Numbered from the stretch's first letter, positions 1-9,053 are shown. The stretch: DNA of 64,000 nucleotides from Gp7-AA6 sp036001245 (GCA_036001245.1 DASYUL010000019.1:1-64000), one strand, 5' to 3'. The notes: generated by a model not told the origin, from the letters alone. Numbers and translations are program-made.

Positions 1-1
1 C

Positions 2-634
2 GTGCACTTCCGGGGGTCCGCCGCGGGCGCGGAGAGCGCCGCCGGGGAAGTCCGGGCCGCCGGCCGGCGGGCGATGGTCGTCGCGGGCGATCTCGCGCGG
101 CCGGACGACTGTCGCCGCGTTGCGCGCGCGTCCATCGACGGCCTCGGAGGTCTCGACTTTCTCGTCCACTCGGCCGCGAACTTTCATCGCGCGTCTCTGG
201 CCGATACCGACGAGGACCTGTGGGACTCCGCGATGGACGTGAACGCCCGCGCCGGCTTTCTTCTCGCGCGGGAAGCCGCGGACACCCTGAGGCAACGGCA
301 CGGACGGATCGTTCTCATCTCCGACTTCCTCGCGGAGAGCCCGGCGCGAAACTACGTCGCGCACTCCGTTTCGAAAGCGGCGGTCGAGGGCCTCGTCCGG
401 GCGCTCGCGGTCGAGCTGGCGCCGGACGTTGCCGTGAACGGCGTGGCTCCGGGAACGGTGCTTCCGCCGGATGGTACGACGGCGGAAGAAGCGGAACGGC
501 TCGCGCGCCGCGTGCCCGCAAAGCGCATCGGATCTCCCGCGGACGTCGCGGCGACGATTGTCTTTCTGTGCGGCGGGCCGGCGTTCATCACCGGGCAAGT
601 GATCCGCGTCGATGGAGGACGGTCGATCGTTTAG
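2..634 (+). CDS. Short-chain dehydrogenase/reductase, 5' end missing
   Basis: The C-terminal 210 residues or so of an SDR-family oxidoreductase are visible. The N-terminal beta-alpha-beta with the TGxxxGIG nucleotide motif is absent, so the true start lies left of the window. Recognisable parts are the region after the NAG position (HSAAN), the conserved Ser strand (VLISDF), the helix ending SKAAVEG, the VNGVAPG segment and the C-terminal VDGG. At the usual catalytic Tyr position, four residues before the Lys, there is a His; a Tyr lies three residues further upstream. Such variants occur in some FolM/pteridine-reductase-like SDRs. The substrate is unknown. The stop codon overlaps the convergent gene by a few bases. 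Confidence 0.85.
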   Translation: MHFRGSAAGAESAAGEVRAAGRRAMVVAGDLARPDDCRRVARASIDGLGGLDFLVHSAANFHRASLADTDEDLWDSAMDVNARAGFLLAREAADTLRQRHGRIVLISDFLAESPARNYVAHSVSKAAVEGLVRALAVELAPDVAVNGVAPGTVLPPDGTTAEEAERLARRVPAKRIGSPADVAATIVFLCGGPAFITGQVIRVDGGRSIV

Positions 635-1224
635 AAGTTCTCAGCTGTCGGCCTGGCGAATTCGGCATACTCGTCGCGAAGACGCTTCGAGAACTCTTTC
701 ATTGCGGCGATGCGGGGCAGGGCGAGAGCGCGGCCTTCCGCGGTCTTGAGCGGCGCCGCCGTCGCCTCGTCGATCGCGTCAGCGATCTCTCCGAAATCCA
801 TCCGCTCCCGGTAGCCCTCGACGAGTCGACGCGCGATCCCGTACGCGCCGAGCTCCTCGAGCCGGACCGCGTCGTGGACGAGTTCCTCCTCCGGCGTGCG
901 CGGCTCGCGCTCGAAGCGCGCGAGTCCCCGCCAGAGGGCAGCCACCTTGCGCGGCTCCGCGCCGACGGAGGACAGGAAGATTTCCGTCCGGCTCTTGTGC
1001 CCGAATCGCGACACCCACCTCTCCTGGCCGGAGAAGACGGCGAGAAGGTAGAGGAGGTCGCGGTCGAGGTCCTCTCGATCCCGCGCGATTTTCGCGCACG
1101 CGGCCACGACCCGCTCGACGTCGCCGTAGTAGGTCACCCCGTCGAGTCCCACCGCCAGCGGCTTGACGTACTCGGCGATGCGTTCCCGCGCGGCGCGGTC
1201 CATGTCGCGATCGTAACCTTCCAT
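631..1224 (-). CDS. HD-superfamily-like protein lacking the HD motif
   Basis: This is a 197-residue, all-helical-looking protein. The segment HDAVRLEELGAYGIAR resembles the second conserved block (DADRLDAIGAIGIAR) of YedJ/YpgQ-type HD-domain phosphohydrolases. In the place where those enzymes carry His-Asp (lAalLHDi), this protein has a stretch without either residue. It is therefore probably a non-catalytic or diverged relative; the function is not known. The ATG at 1224 is used; a Met seven codons later is an alternative. It is convergent with the SDR and divergent from the PAP2 gene, from which it is separated by only 24 bp, so the two may share a promoter region. Confidence 0.6.
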   Translation of the reverse strand: MEGYDRDMDRAARERIAEYVKPLAVGLDGVTYYGDVERVVAACAKIARDREDLDRDLLYLLAVFSGQERWVSRFGHKSRTEIFLSSVGAEPRKVAALWRGLARFEREPRTPEEELVHDAVRLEELGAYGIARRLVEGYRERMDFGEIADAIDEATAAPLKTAEGRALALPRIAAMKEFSKRLRDEYAEFARPTAENF

Positions 1225-1248
1225 TCACGTTGGGGGCGGAAGACTTGC

Positions 1249-2301
1249 ATGGGGATGCCGCGCGTGAAGGCTCTTGCGATCCTGCTCGCTGCAAGCCTCG
1301 CGGCGTCTCCGCTCTTCGCCGACGTCGAGGAGAGCCGCGAAGACGTGGACATTTGCGCGGCGCCGGTCGCCCCGGACGCGGACGGGATTCCCGGAGTCGA
1401 GGAGGACGGCGCTTTCCGAGAGCCGCCGCAGCAGGAGCCCCCGCCGCAATCGACGCCGCAGCAGGAGCCCCCGCCGGAGCCGACACCACCGCCCGTTCAG
1501 GAACCTCCCCAGGAGCCCGCTCCACCCAAGGAGCCGCCGCCGACAAGACCGTCGTTGAAGCCGAAAGACTTCTGGCGCGACGTGAAGGTCGAGGCCAAGC
1601 GGTATGTCTCCGACTCTTACGCGATCGTCACCGCGCCTCTGCACTGGGACGGGGCTGACTGGACGCGTTTCGGCGGCCTCGTTCTCGTCGTGGGTGGACT
1701 GATGCTCGCCGACAAGACCATCGACCGCGAGTTCCAGCAGAACCGGTCGCGGTTCACCGACCGGGTGTCGGACGCAACGACGTCGCTGGGAGGCGCCTGG
1801 GCCTCGAACCTCGGCGCCGGATATCTCGTCGTCGGCTACGTGTTCCGCAACTGGGAGCTCCGCGAGACCGGCCGAGAGGCGCTCGAAGCGGGTTTCCTCA
1901 CGCACCTGCTCGACAAGTACGCTCTCAAGCGCGTCTTCGGTCGTGAGAGGCCGTTCGAGTCGGACGGCGAAACGCGCTTCCATCCTTTCTCCTCGCACGA
2001 CTCCTTCCCCTCGGGACACGCGACGCAGGCCTTCTCGCTCGCCTCCGTCGTGGCGATGCGCGCGAAAGGGTGGATCGTTCCGACGATCGCGTATACCGCC
2101 GCCACGCTCGTCGCCCTCGATCGCGTGAACGACCGGGTCCATTTCGCGAGCGACGTCGTGGCGGGAGCGGCTCTCGGCACCGCCGTCGGGCGTTTCATCG
2201 TCGCGCGTCACCGCGCGGCGCAGGCCCGAGGGCAGAAGCCCGCGGCCGACATCGACCTCGTGCCGATCCGCGGCGGCCTCGCCGCGCGCGTGGTTTTCTA
2301 G
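1249..2301 (+). CDS. PAP2-family membrane phosphatase with Pro-rich linker
   Basis: A signal peptide-like N-terminus (about residues 1-24) is followed by a Pro/Glu/Gln-rich low-complexity linker (about 57-103) and a PAP2/acid-phosphatase domain. The three signature blocks are visible: K-x6-RP (KYALKRVFGRERP, about 223-235), PSGH (about 254-257) and R-x5-H-x3-D-like (near 297-301). Family members dephosphorylate lipid or isoprenoid phosphates such as undecaprenyl pyrophosphate on the outer face of the inner membrane; the substrate here is inferred only. The frame stays open far upstream, but the ATG at 1249 follows a GGGGCGGA stretch and starts the signal sequence. A second ATG two codons later is also possible. 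Confidence 0.85.
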   Translation: MGMPRVKALAILLAASLAASPLFADVEESREDVDICAAPVAPDADGIPGVEEDGAFREPPQQEPPPQSTPQQEPPPEPTPPPVQEPPQEPAPPKEPPPTRPSLKPKDFWRDVKVEAKRYVSDSYAIVTAPLHWDGADWTRFGGLVLVVGGLMLADKTIDREFQQNRSRFTDRVSDATTSLGGAWASNLGAGYLVVGYVFRNWELRETGREALEAGFLTHLLDKYALKRVFGRERPFESDGETRFHPFSSHDSFPSGHATQAFSLASVVAMRAKGWIVPTIAYTAATLVALDRVNDRVHFASDVVAGAALGTAVGRFIVARHRAAQARGQKPAADIDLVPIRGGLAARVVF

Positions 2302-2450
2302 CACGAACGATTCACGGGGACCCGGCCGCAGCGACGGCAGACGATCGAGCCATAAAGGCACCTCGACGCGGCTACGCATCCTCGGGAGTGCGTGCCTTGC
2401 TCCCGCGATCCGCGGGACGGCCGGAGTTCCTCGTGAGTAGTGCTGGCTAA

Positions 2451-2906
2451 TCAGCGGGGGCGCTGACCGGGCGGCCGGCGCCGCTCGAGAAATCTCCCGA
2501 GGCGCTCTCGCCGGAACTCCTGGTGCATCCTGACCAGACGGTCCCACTGCTCCGGCTTGAGGACCTGCTTCATGTCCAGGACCATCATGACGCGCGCCTT
2601 CTGCAGCTCCGCGCGAGCGTTCTCGACCGCCTCGACCCGGCCCGCGACCGCTCGGCGGTCGGCGTTCGCGTCGTCGAGCGCATCCTGGAGCTCGCCCTGC
2701 TTCTTCTCGAGGTTCGCTTTCAGGTCGATCAGCGTCGGTCGCGCGCGGCTGAAGATGCTCTCGATCCGGCTTTCCTGATCGGGTGTCAGATTGATCTCCG
2801 CGGCGATCCGCGGCCGCTTCCACCACTTGCCTTCCGGAAGGTCCGGCAGGGCCGTCGCCGTCGTCGCGACCGACGCGAAGAGCAGGGCTGCCGCGAGCAG
2901 CTTCAC
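2451..2906 (-). CDS. Spy/CpxP-like periplasmic protein
   Basis: This is a 151-residue protein with a cleavable signal peptide (about 1-19) and a helical body. It carries an LTPDQ motif near residue 40, a version of the LTxxQ motif of Spy/CpxP/ZraP periplasmic chaperones and heavy-metal sensors, then a long charged helix and a basic tail. It is the last gene of an ECF sigma, anti-sigma, Spy-like unit, starting with a GTGA overlap on the anti-sigma stop. The arrangement suggests it monitors or buffers envelope stress and feeds back on the sigma factor, by analogy with CnrX-type systems; that role is inferred. Confidence 0.75.
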   Translation of the reverse strand: MKLLAAALLFASVATTATALPDLPEGKWWKRPRIAAEINLTPDQESRIESIFSRARPTLIDLKANLEKKQGELQDALDDANADRRAVAGRVEAVENARAELQKARVMMVLDMKQVLKPEQWDRLVRMHQEFRRERLGRFLERRRPPGQRPR

Positions 2907-3436
2907 GAGCGCTTCTCCCCCGCAGGCGCAGGCTCGACCGTCGCCGGATCGGGCGCGAGCGCGCTCCAGCCGCTGCCCGCTTCCTGGCCGCTCGCGAGGC
3001 GATCGACGTCACGCAGGAGAGCGTCGTCGGCGCGGTCCTCCGCGGAGAGTCCCGCCGTGTCGTCGAAGGCGACCGGGGCCGCGGCCCGGCGCTCTCCGAT
3101 CAGGAGCCCGAAGAGAAGCAGCGCCGCTGCCGCGGGAAGCGCCCACTTCAACGTCCGCGCGCGGCCTCGGCCCGGAGCGCCCGCGCGCCGGATCGCCGCG
3201 AGGGTCGCGTCCTCGGCCGCTCGCCAGTCCTCGGCAGGTCGGTGGGCGATCACTTCTTGGTCCTCGCCGCCGAGAGCGAAGAGGGCGCTCTTCCACTCGG
3301 CGAGGAGCCGGCTGCACGTCAGGCACGCCGAGAGGTGCGCGGGCAGCGGCTCGGGCGCGCCGGTGGGAGGGACGGCGAGCGCGGAGAGCTCGTCGTCGGT
3401 CAGGTGGTCGGCGGAGATTTCGTTTCCCAACTTCAC
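2903..3436 (-). CDS. Zinc-binding anti-sigma factor, membrane-anchored
   Basis: The 177-residue protein has an N-terminal anti-sigma domain with an HxxxCxxC zinc signature (HLSACLTC, about residues 34-41), as in ZAS-family anti-sigma factors. A single transmembrane helix follows (the WALPAAAALLLFGLLIG segment) and then a periplasmic tail. It should hold the adjacent ECF sigma factor inactive at the inner face of the membrane. The GTG start lies one base after the sigma-factor stop, so the two are translationally coupled. The signal that releases the sigma factor is not visible. Confidence 0.85.
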   Translation of the reverse strand: MKLGNEISADHLTDDELSALAVPPTGAPEPLPAHLSACLTCSRLLAEWKSALFALGGEDQEVIAHRPAEDWRAAEDATLAAIRRAGAPGRGRARTLKWALPAAAALLLFGLLIGERRAAAPVAFDDTAGLSAEDRADDALLRDVDRLASGQEAGSGWSALAPDPATVEPAPAGEKRS

Positions 3437-3437
3437 G

Positions 3438-4049
3438 TCAAGTCCTGCGGAGCTCGCGCAGGCTCTCGCGGATCTTCTGCGCGGCGCGGAAGAGGTGGGA
3501 CTTGATGGTCCCCGAGTCGAGTCCCATGAGATCCGCGATCTCCGGGATCGAGAGCTCCTCGAAGTGTTTCAGGGTGAAGACCGCCTTCTGGCGGGGCGAG
3601 AGCGATTCGATCGCGTCGCGCAGCCGGTCCCGGATCTCGCGCGACTGGGCGCGCCGCTCCGGCGACGGTGACGGGTGCGGAGCCGTATCGCGCGGGCCCT
3701 CCTCGTCCTCCCGTTCGGCGGGAGCCTGGTGGAAGTAGAGGACCACGCGCCGCCGCTTCAGCCGGTCCTTGCACCAGTTGATGCAGATCCGCGTGAGCCA
3801 CGTCTCGAACGTCGATCCCTCCCGGAACTCGTTCAAGCTCTGCCACGCGCGAAGGAAACTGTCCTGCGCGGCGCAGTCGGCCTCCCCCAGATCCCTCAGG
3901 AGCCGGTAGGCGATTCGGGTGATCTTCGGCTGGTACTGTCGGACGAAGTATTCGAAAGCCTCCGTGTTGCCGGCACGGATCTCGGCGATCAAGCGCGCCT
4001 CGTCGACGCCCGGATGGGTTTCCCGTGGAATCACGGCCAGAGCCGGCAC
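3438..4049 (-). CDS. ECF-type RNA polymerase sigma factor
   Basis: The 203-residue protein has region 2 (AFEYFVRQYQPKITRIAYRLL through the DSFLRAWQSL -10 recognition helix) and region 4 (LSPRQKAVFTLKHFEELSIPEIADLMGLDSGTIKSHLFRA). A charged, Pro-rich linker joins them. It should direct RNA polymerase to envelope-stress promoters and be held by the downstream zinc anti-sigma factor. The start is GTG at 4049; a second GTG five codons on is possible. It is the first gene of the three-gene unit, and region-4 style autoregulation is likely but no promoter was identified. Confidence 0.92.
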   Translation of the reverse strand: MPALAVIPRETHPGVDEARLIAEIRAGNTEAFEYFVRQYQPKITRIAYRLLRDLGEADCAAQDSFLRAWQSLNEFREGSTFETWLTRICINWCKDRLKRRRVVLYFHQAPAEREDEEGPRDTAPHPSPSPERRAQSREIRDRLRDAIESLSPRQKAVFTLKHFEELSIPEIADLMGLDSGTIKSHLFRAAQKIRESLRELRRT

Positions 4050-4113
4050 ACCCGATAGACGAGCGCGGGGCGCGGGGGTTTACGGACATCGTCCGTGCGC
4101 GGGCGGGCGGGTT

Positions 4114-4788
4114 TCATAGAGAGGCGATGATTTCTTCGCGCTTGCGGGCGTACTCCTCGGTGGTCAAAAGCCCCCGGGTGTGGAGGGCCTCGAGCTCTGC
4201 GAGCCTCGCGGCCGCGGCGATCTGGACGCTGCCGGCGAAGGTGCCGGGCAGGGCGCCGGCGGGCACGGAGGTGGAAGACGCCGCGCCGGCGGAAGGCGCC
4301 GCACCCGCGGTCTGCCCCCAGATCGCGCTTCGGAACCTCTCCGGTTCCGCGATGTCGGGGAAGACGATCCGCCCGGACTCCGACGCCGTCTCGAGGGTCG
4401 CCGTCCCATAACCGAGGAGCCGCGCCAACACCCCCTGATCGACTGTGATGTCCTGGATCTTCTCGATCGGGGCGTGCTCGGCCTCGCGCGCGACGAGGCC
4501 GGTCTTTCGGATTACCCGGCGGGTCGTCACCACGAACTCGTCGGCCGACGCGCGGATTCTTCGAAGAAGGAAGTGGACCAGCGCCGCGGCGAGCAGCGCG
4601 AGGGCGATCACGCCGAAGACCGACGACGCCGGGCCCGCCTGGAGGCGCTCTCCCGAGATCCACCACCAGAGCCCGAACACCGCGGCGACGAGCAACAGAG
4701 CGAGGGTCGTCCGGTAGTAGATCCAGTGATAACGGGCCCGGTAGACGATCGTCTCTCCGGGGGCGAGGTTCTTCTCCGCGTAGGACAT
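4114..4788 (-). CDS. Membrane protein with bacterial PH domain (DUF304) and SHOCT motif
   Basis: The ATG at 4788 begins a 224-residue protein with two closely spaced transmembrane helices (about 23-42 and 56-77). A bacterial pleckstrin-homology-like domain (PF03703/DUF304 type) follows, with the typical ITVDQGVLARLLGYGTATLET segment. An Ala/Gly-rich linker leads to a C-terminal SHOCT motif (LHTRGLLTTEEYARKREEI). The frame remains open upstream into intergenic repeats, so the longer reading was rejected. SHOCT segments usually help oligomerisation. The function is unknown; it stands alone between the sigma operon and an SDR gene. Confidence 0.8.
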   Translation of the reverse strand: MSYAEKNLAPGETIVYRARYHWIYYRTTLALLLVAAVFGLWWWISGERLQAGPASSVFGVIALALLAAALVHFLLRRIRASADEFVVTTRRVIRKTGLVAREAEHAPIEKIQDITVDQGVLARLLGYGTATLETASESGRIVFPDIAEPERFRSAIWGQTAGAAPSAGAASSTSVPAGALPGTFAGSVQIAAAARLAELEALHTRGLLTTEEYARKREEIIASL

Positions 4789-4865
4789 GAGTATTTGAGC
4801 GGGATCTGACCCCTGCGGGATCAGACCCCGGTCTGAGAGCCAAGGGTAACATCCCCCTGGAGATG

Positions 4866-4953
4866 TTGCGGGGACAGGTCCCACGGGCCTGCACCCGCCG
4901 CAGTCCACTTGCGGGGACAGATCCCGAAGGCGTCTGCACCCGCCGCAGTCCAG
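4866..4953. repeat. Two direct copies of a 43-45 bp intergenic repeat
   Basis: Copy 1 is 4866-4908 and copy 2 is 4909-4953. Both begin TTGCGGGGACAG and end GCACCCGCCGCAGTCCA. Each carries a small dyad GGGGACAG(G/A)TCCC. Just before them, 4799-4833 holds related GGGATCTGACCCC/GGGATCAGACCCC pieces. Such GGGGACAGATCCC units resemble REP-like elements mobilised by RAYT transposases in other genomes; no transposase is in this window. Confidence 0.75.
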
Positions 4954-4963
4954 ATCGAAACTT

Positions 4964-5803
4964 ATGCGCGGAAAACAGGTGATCCTCGTGACCGGCTGCT
5001 CGAGCGGGATCGGTCAGGCGACCGCGATCGAGGCGGCCCGGCGCGGCCACCAGGTCTTCGCGTCGGCCCGCCGGCGGGAGGACGTCGCCGACCTGATGGC
5101 GAAAGGCATCGAGACGCTCGCGCTGGACGTCACCGACCCGGCCTCGATCGGCGCGGGCGTCGCCGCGACCCTCGCGACCGCGGGACGGATCGACGCCCTC
5201 GTCAACAACGCCGGATACGGACAGTACGGCGCGATCGAAGACGTATCCGCCGAGGAGTGGCGCGCGCAGTTCGACGTGAACGTCTTCGGCGCTCTTGCGA
5301 TTCTCCGCGCGGTCCTGCCCGGCATGCGCGCCGCGCGGCGCGGAACGATCGTCAACGTGTCCTCCCTCGCGGGAAGGGTGACCGTGCCGTTCGCCGGCCC
5401 GTACTGCGCGTCCAAGTACGCGCTCGAGGCGATCTCCGACGCGCTGCGCGTCGAGATCGCGCCGTGGCGGATCCGGGTCGTCATCGTCGAGCCGGGACCG
5501 ATCCAGACGAATTTCGGGGACCGCTCGCGCCAGGCGACCGCCCGGATTCTGGGAACGCCCGGCCCGTACTCGCGCTTCTACGAGAACGCCGAGAGGGCGA
5601 GCCAGAAGGACTTCCAGCGGGGGCGCCGGCGGCCCGAGACGGTCGCGCGCGTGATCGTCCGCGCGATCGAGTCGAAGCGGCCGAGGACGCGGTACCGGGT
5701 CGCGCCGCTCGCGCGCATCATGGTCCCCCTGAAAGGACTCACGTCCGACCGTTTTCTCGATCGCCGGATGAAGCGAATCCTGAGGCTGCCCGACAACATC
5801 TGA
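4964..5803 (+). CDS. Short-chain dehydrogenase/reductase
   Basis: This is a complete 279-residue classical SDR. It shows the nucleotide motif TGCSSGIG near residue 10, the NNAG motif (about 85), a Ser in the NVSSLAG strand (about 132), and the catalytic YxxxK as YCASK (about 147-151) followed by the EPGPIQT segment. The length and the C-terminal R/K-rich tail match the group annotated as SDR oxidoreductases acting on lipid-like or steroid-like substrates; the substrate here is unknown. The start codon at 4964 lies directly after the tandem intergenic repeats. It is followed 14 bp later by the ACT-like gene, probably in one transcript. Confidence 0.9.
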   Translation: MRGKQVILVTGCSSGIGQATAIEAARRGHQVFASARRREDVADLMAKGIETLALDVTDPASIGAGVAATLATAGRIDALVNNAGYGQYGAIEDVSAEEWRAQFDVNVFGALAILRAVLPGMRAARRGTIVNVSSLAGRVTVPFAGPYCASKYALEAISDALRVEIAPWRIRVVIVEPGPIQTNFGDRSRQATARILGTPGPYSRFYENAERASQKDFQRGRRRPETVARVIVRAIESKRPRTRYRVAPLARIMVPLKGLTSDRFLDRRMKRILRLPDNI

Positions 5804-5817
5804 AGAGGAGGATTCCA

Positions 5818-6252
5818 ATGGCAGTGAGCGTCAAGAAGATCAGTTTGTGGCGGAGCGAGGTGGCGAATCGACCCGGGTCGCTGGCGGGAGCGCTGGCGGC
5901 ACTCGCGGAAGCGGGCGCGGACCTGAGGGTCGTGATGGCCTACCGCTTCCCGGGAGACGAGACCCGCGGCGCGGTGGAGCTCTACCCGGTCACCGGAAAG
6001 CGCGCGCAGAGCGCCGCCCGCAGTGCCGGACTCTCCGAATCCGGAATTCCGACGCTGCTCGTCGAAGGCGAAGACCGGCCCGGAATCGGCTCCGCGATCT
6101 CGCGGGCAATCGCGGAGGCGGGGATCAACCTCGCGTTCTTCGTCGCCCAGGTCATCGGCCGCCGCTACAGCGCCGTGATCGGCTTCGACTCCGAGGCCGA
6201 CGCGAAGAAAGCTGCGCCGCTGGTCAAAAGAGCGAAGCCCGCAAAGAAATAA
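5818..6252 (+). CDS. ACT-domain-like small protein
   Basis: The 144-residue protein seems to contain two ACT-like repeats. The first (about 8-60) includes VANRPGSLAGALAALAEAGADL; the second (about 75-135) includes EDRPGIGSAISRAIAEAGINL. It ends in a Lys-rich tail. ACT domains bind amino acids or act as small-ligand sensors; no catalytic domain is attached, so a regulatory role is inferred. A clear AGGAGG ribosome site precedes the ATG at 5818. It sits in the same orientation just after the SDR gene. Confidence 0.75.
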   Translation: MAVSVKKISLWRSEVANRPGSLAGALAALAEAGADLRVVMAYRFPGDETRGAVELYPVTGKRAQSAARSAGLSESGIPTLLVEGEDRPGIGSAISRAIAEAGINLAFFVAQVIGRRYSAVIGFDSEADAKKAAPLVKRAKPAKK

Positions 6253-6377
6253 CTCCGACCTTGGAGTTGAGCGTTACGATACGAGCAAGGCTCGATCGAC
6301 GCATGTCTCGTCACAGCAGAATTCGATCCGCGATTCCTTCGAACCGTCCCGGTTCATTCCGCAAGAAGGAGGGACTC

Positions 6378-9053
6378 ATGCTTTCACCACGGATGGCAAT
6401 CCTGACGGTCTGCACCTTCGCGATCCTCTGCGCCATGCCGATCCCCGCCCAGGCCCCGGAGGGTGGAATTCGCGGCACGGTCCGCAACACAGCCGGCGAC
6501 GTGATCCCAGGAGCGACGATTACGATCCGGAACGCGCAAACGGGCGTGACCCGGGTCGTCGCATCGGGCGCGAACGGGTCCTACGAGGTGACCGGGCTGG
6601 CGCCGGGCGTGTACACAGTAGTCGCCGAGCTCACGGGTCTCGGACAGGCCACCGCGACCAACGTCCAGGTCGTCTCCGGCTCCTCCGTCGCCACCGACCT
6701 CACGCTCGAGCCCCGGGTCCGGGAGGAGGTCACCGTCACGGCCATGAAACGCGAGGAGACCGTGCACGAGACACCCTTCTCGGTTGCCGCTCCGACGGAG
6801 GAGGTCCTGCGGGAGCGCGGCATCAAGAACATCGAGGAGGTGGCCGCCAACGTGGCCAGCTTCAGCGTGCAGAACCTGGGTCCCGGCCAGAGCCAGATCG
6901 CCATCCGTGGTGTCTCCTCCGGCCAGATCGCGCGCGACCAGCCGGGCGTCAAGGAGTCGGTGGGCGTCTATCTGGACGAATCCGTTATCTCGATGTCCCT
7001 GTTCACGCCGGACCTCGACCTCTTCGATATATCTCGCGTCGAGGTCCTGCGCGGCTCGCAGGGGACCCTGTTCGGCTCCGGTTCGCTGGGGGGCACGGTG
7101 CGCTACATCACCAACCCGCCCGAGCTCGGCGTAACCCGGTTCTTCGGAGAGGTTTCCGGCGATACCTTGAGCGACGGCAACCAGGGCGGCTCAGTCAAAG
7201 CGGGTGTCAACGCGGCTCTCGGTAGCAGCGCCGCCCTTCGCATCGCGGGCTACTACGACCGGCTCGCCGGCTGGATGGACGCGGTGCAGCCGGATCTTTC
7301 CGTCAAGAAGGACGTCAATCGGGGCGACCGCGCGGGAGTGCGGGCGGCCGTGCAGATCGCGCCGACCGATCGTCTGAGTATCCTGCCGCGGTTCGTCTAT
7401 CAGAAGGTGGAGATGGACGGCTGGAATCGAATCGACGTCTTCAACATACTCGCAAACCCGTACACGACCACACGTCCCGCGGTGACGCTCGGAGATCGCA
7501 AGCTTTTCACCCAGATCGACGAGCCCTTCACCGACGAGTTCGTGCTCGGCGACCTGAACGTGCGGTACGACTTCGGCGGCGTCGCCCTGACCTCGATCAC
7601 GTCTTACACCCACCGTGACATTCTGGTCGTCCGCGACGCCGGCGCGCTCACCTCCAGCATCACCGGCGGCAGCATCGGATTGCCCGAGAATATCTACACG
7701 CTCGACTCGCCCCTGGATGACAAGACCGAGGCGAAGACGTGGACGGAGGAACTCCGCTTGTCCGGCGGAGCGGATCGTTTCCAGTGGCTCGGCGGCGGGT
7801 TCTACGCCAGCTCGAAGCGCGACTACGGCCAGAACCTGCTCGTCGCAGGCTTCGAGGACACCGCGGCCGCGGATGGTCTCCCGCCTACCACCTGGGGACC
7901 GATGGGGACTCGGGGACTCCGCGCGCCGAAGGATTCTCTTTTCTTCTCGGACCTCTCCTACGATCTGAAGCAATACGCCGTCTTCGGCGAGGGAACGTGG
8001 TCGGCAACCGACCGGCTCAGTCTGACCGGAGGCCTGCGCTACTACAGCTTCGACGAGGACAAGGAGCAGATCTTCGACGGCATCTTCGCTCAGGACAACA
8101 CCGGGACTTCTCTCGTGTCGCAACCCGGCTCCACGAAGGCGGACGGCTTCGCGCCGCGCTTCATCGCCAAGTACAAGGTGAGCCAGGCGACCAACTTGAA
8201 TGCCCAGATCGCCAAGGGCTTCCGGCTGGGCGGGATCAACGACCCGCTCAACGTTCCGTTGTGCACGGCCCAGGACCTCGTGACCTTCGGGGGCCGGGAG
8301 TCCTGGAAAGACGAAACAGCGTGGAACTACGAGGTCGGGTCGAAGTCCCTGTTCATGGGTGGCCGCGGCTCGTTCAACGTCACGGGGTTCTACGTGGACA
8401 TCAAGGACCTGCAGGTTTCCGTAACGGCGGGCTCGTGCTCCTCCCGGCTCGTCTTCAACGTGCCGAAAGCTCGCAGCGTCGGGGGCGAGCTCGAGTTCGC
8501 TCTAGCGCCGACCGATCGCTTCGACTTCGCCCTCTCTTTCGGCTACAACGACTCCGAGCTGCGGTCCACTCTGACGTCCACGGACGCCGTGGGCAACGTC
8601 AGCGTCGTATCCGGCATCGAGGAAGGAAGGCGCCTCCCGACCGTCCCCAAGGCGCAGTGGTCTGCGGCGGCGACCTATCAGCAGCCGATCACGCAGGGAG
8701 TTCAAGGCTACCTGACGGGGACTTACAGCCACGTGGGCTCGCGCTTCACGCAGGTCGGTGACGAGGACCCCGGGTTCGGCGTTTTGAACCTGAACTCCTT
8801 CGGAGCCAACACGATCGGCGGTCCGTTGACGCAGAGCACATTCACCTTCGATCCGGAGTTGCCCGCCTACGACATCGTCAACCTGCGGCTCGGCGCGCGC
8901 TTCAGCAACTTCGACGTGGCGCTCTTCGCCAACAACCTATTCGACGAGCGGGCGTTCCTCGCGCTCGACCGGGAGCGCGGGCTCCGGGCGCGCGTGGGGT
9001 ATCTGACCAACCAGCCCCGGACGATCGGCATCTCGACCCGGGTCGATTTTTGA
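6378..9053 (+). CDS. TonB-dependent outer-membrane receptor with carboxypeptidase-regulatory domain
   Basis: The 891-residue protein has a signal peptide (about 1-25), a carboxypeptidase-regulatory-like beta-sandwich (about 30-110, GTVRNTAGDVIPGATITI), a TonB plug (about 125-235, with VEVLRGSQGTLFGSGSLGG) and a long beta-barrel ending in an aromatic residue (RVDF), as outer-membrane barrels do. It imports an unknown ligand at the expense of proton motive force through TonB. AAGGAGGG precedes the ATG at 6378, which was chosen over upstream in-frame codons because the signal peptide begins there. It appears monocistronic. The extra N-terminal domain is typical of Acidobacteriota and Bacteroidota receptors. 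Confidence 0.93.
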   Translation: MLSPRMAILTVCTFAILCAMPIPAQAPEGGIRGTVRNTAGDVIPGATITIRNAQTGVTRVVASGANGSYEVTGLAPGVYTVVAELTGLGQATATNVQVVSGSSVATDLTLEPRVREEVTVTAMKREETVHETPFSVAAPTEEVLRERGIKNIEEVAANVASFSVQNLGPGQSQIAIRGVSSGQIARDQPGVKESVGVYLDESVISMSLFTPDLDLFDISRVEVLRGSQGTLFGSGSLGGTVRYITNPPELGVTRFFGEVSGDTLSDGNQGGSVKAGVNAALGSSAALRIAGYYDRLAGWMDAVQPDLSVKKDVNRGDRAGVRAAVQIAPTDRLSILPRFVYQKVEMDGWNRIDVFNILANPYTTTRPAVTLGDRKLFTQIDEPFTDEFVLGDLNVRYDFGGVALTSITSYTHRDILVVRDAGALTSSITGGSIGLPENIYTLDSPLDDKTEAKTWTEELRLSGGADRFQWLGGGFYASSKRDYGQNLLVAGFEDTAAADGLPPTTWGPMGTRGLRAPKDSLFFSDLSYDLKQYAVFGEGTWSATDRLSLTGGLRYYSFDEDKEQIFDGIFAQDNTGTSLVSQPGSTKADGFAPRFIAKYKVSQATNLNAQIAKGFRLGGINDPLNVPLCTAQDLVTFGGRESWKDETAWNYEVGSKSLFMGGRGSFNVTGFYVDIKDLQVSVTAGSCSSRLVFNVPKARSVGGELEFALAPTDRFDFALSFGYNDSELRSTLTSTDAVGNVSVVSGIEEGRRLPTVPKAQWSAAATYQQPITQGVQGYLTGTYSHVGSRFTQVGDEDPGFGVLNLNSFGANTIGGPLTQSTFTFDPELPAYDIVNLRLGARFSNFDVALFANNLFDERAFLALDRERGLRARVGYLTNQPRTIGISTRVDF

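Noticed and set aside
220..1248. Upstream extension of the PAP2 phosphatase frame
   Set aside because: It overlaps two other genes and is Arg-rich shadow sequence; the signal peptide begins at 1249.
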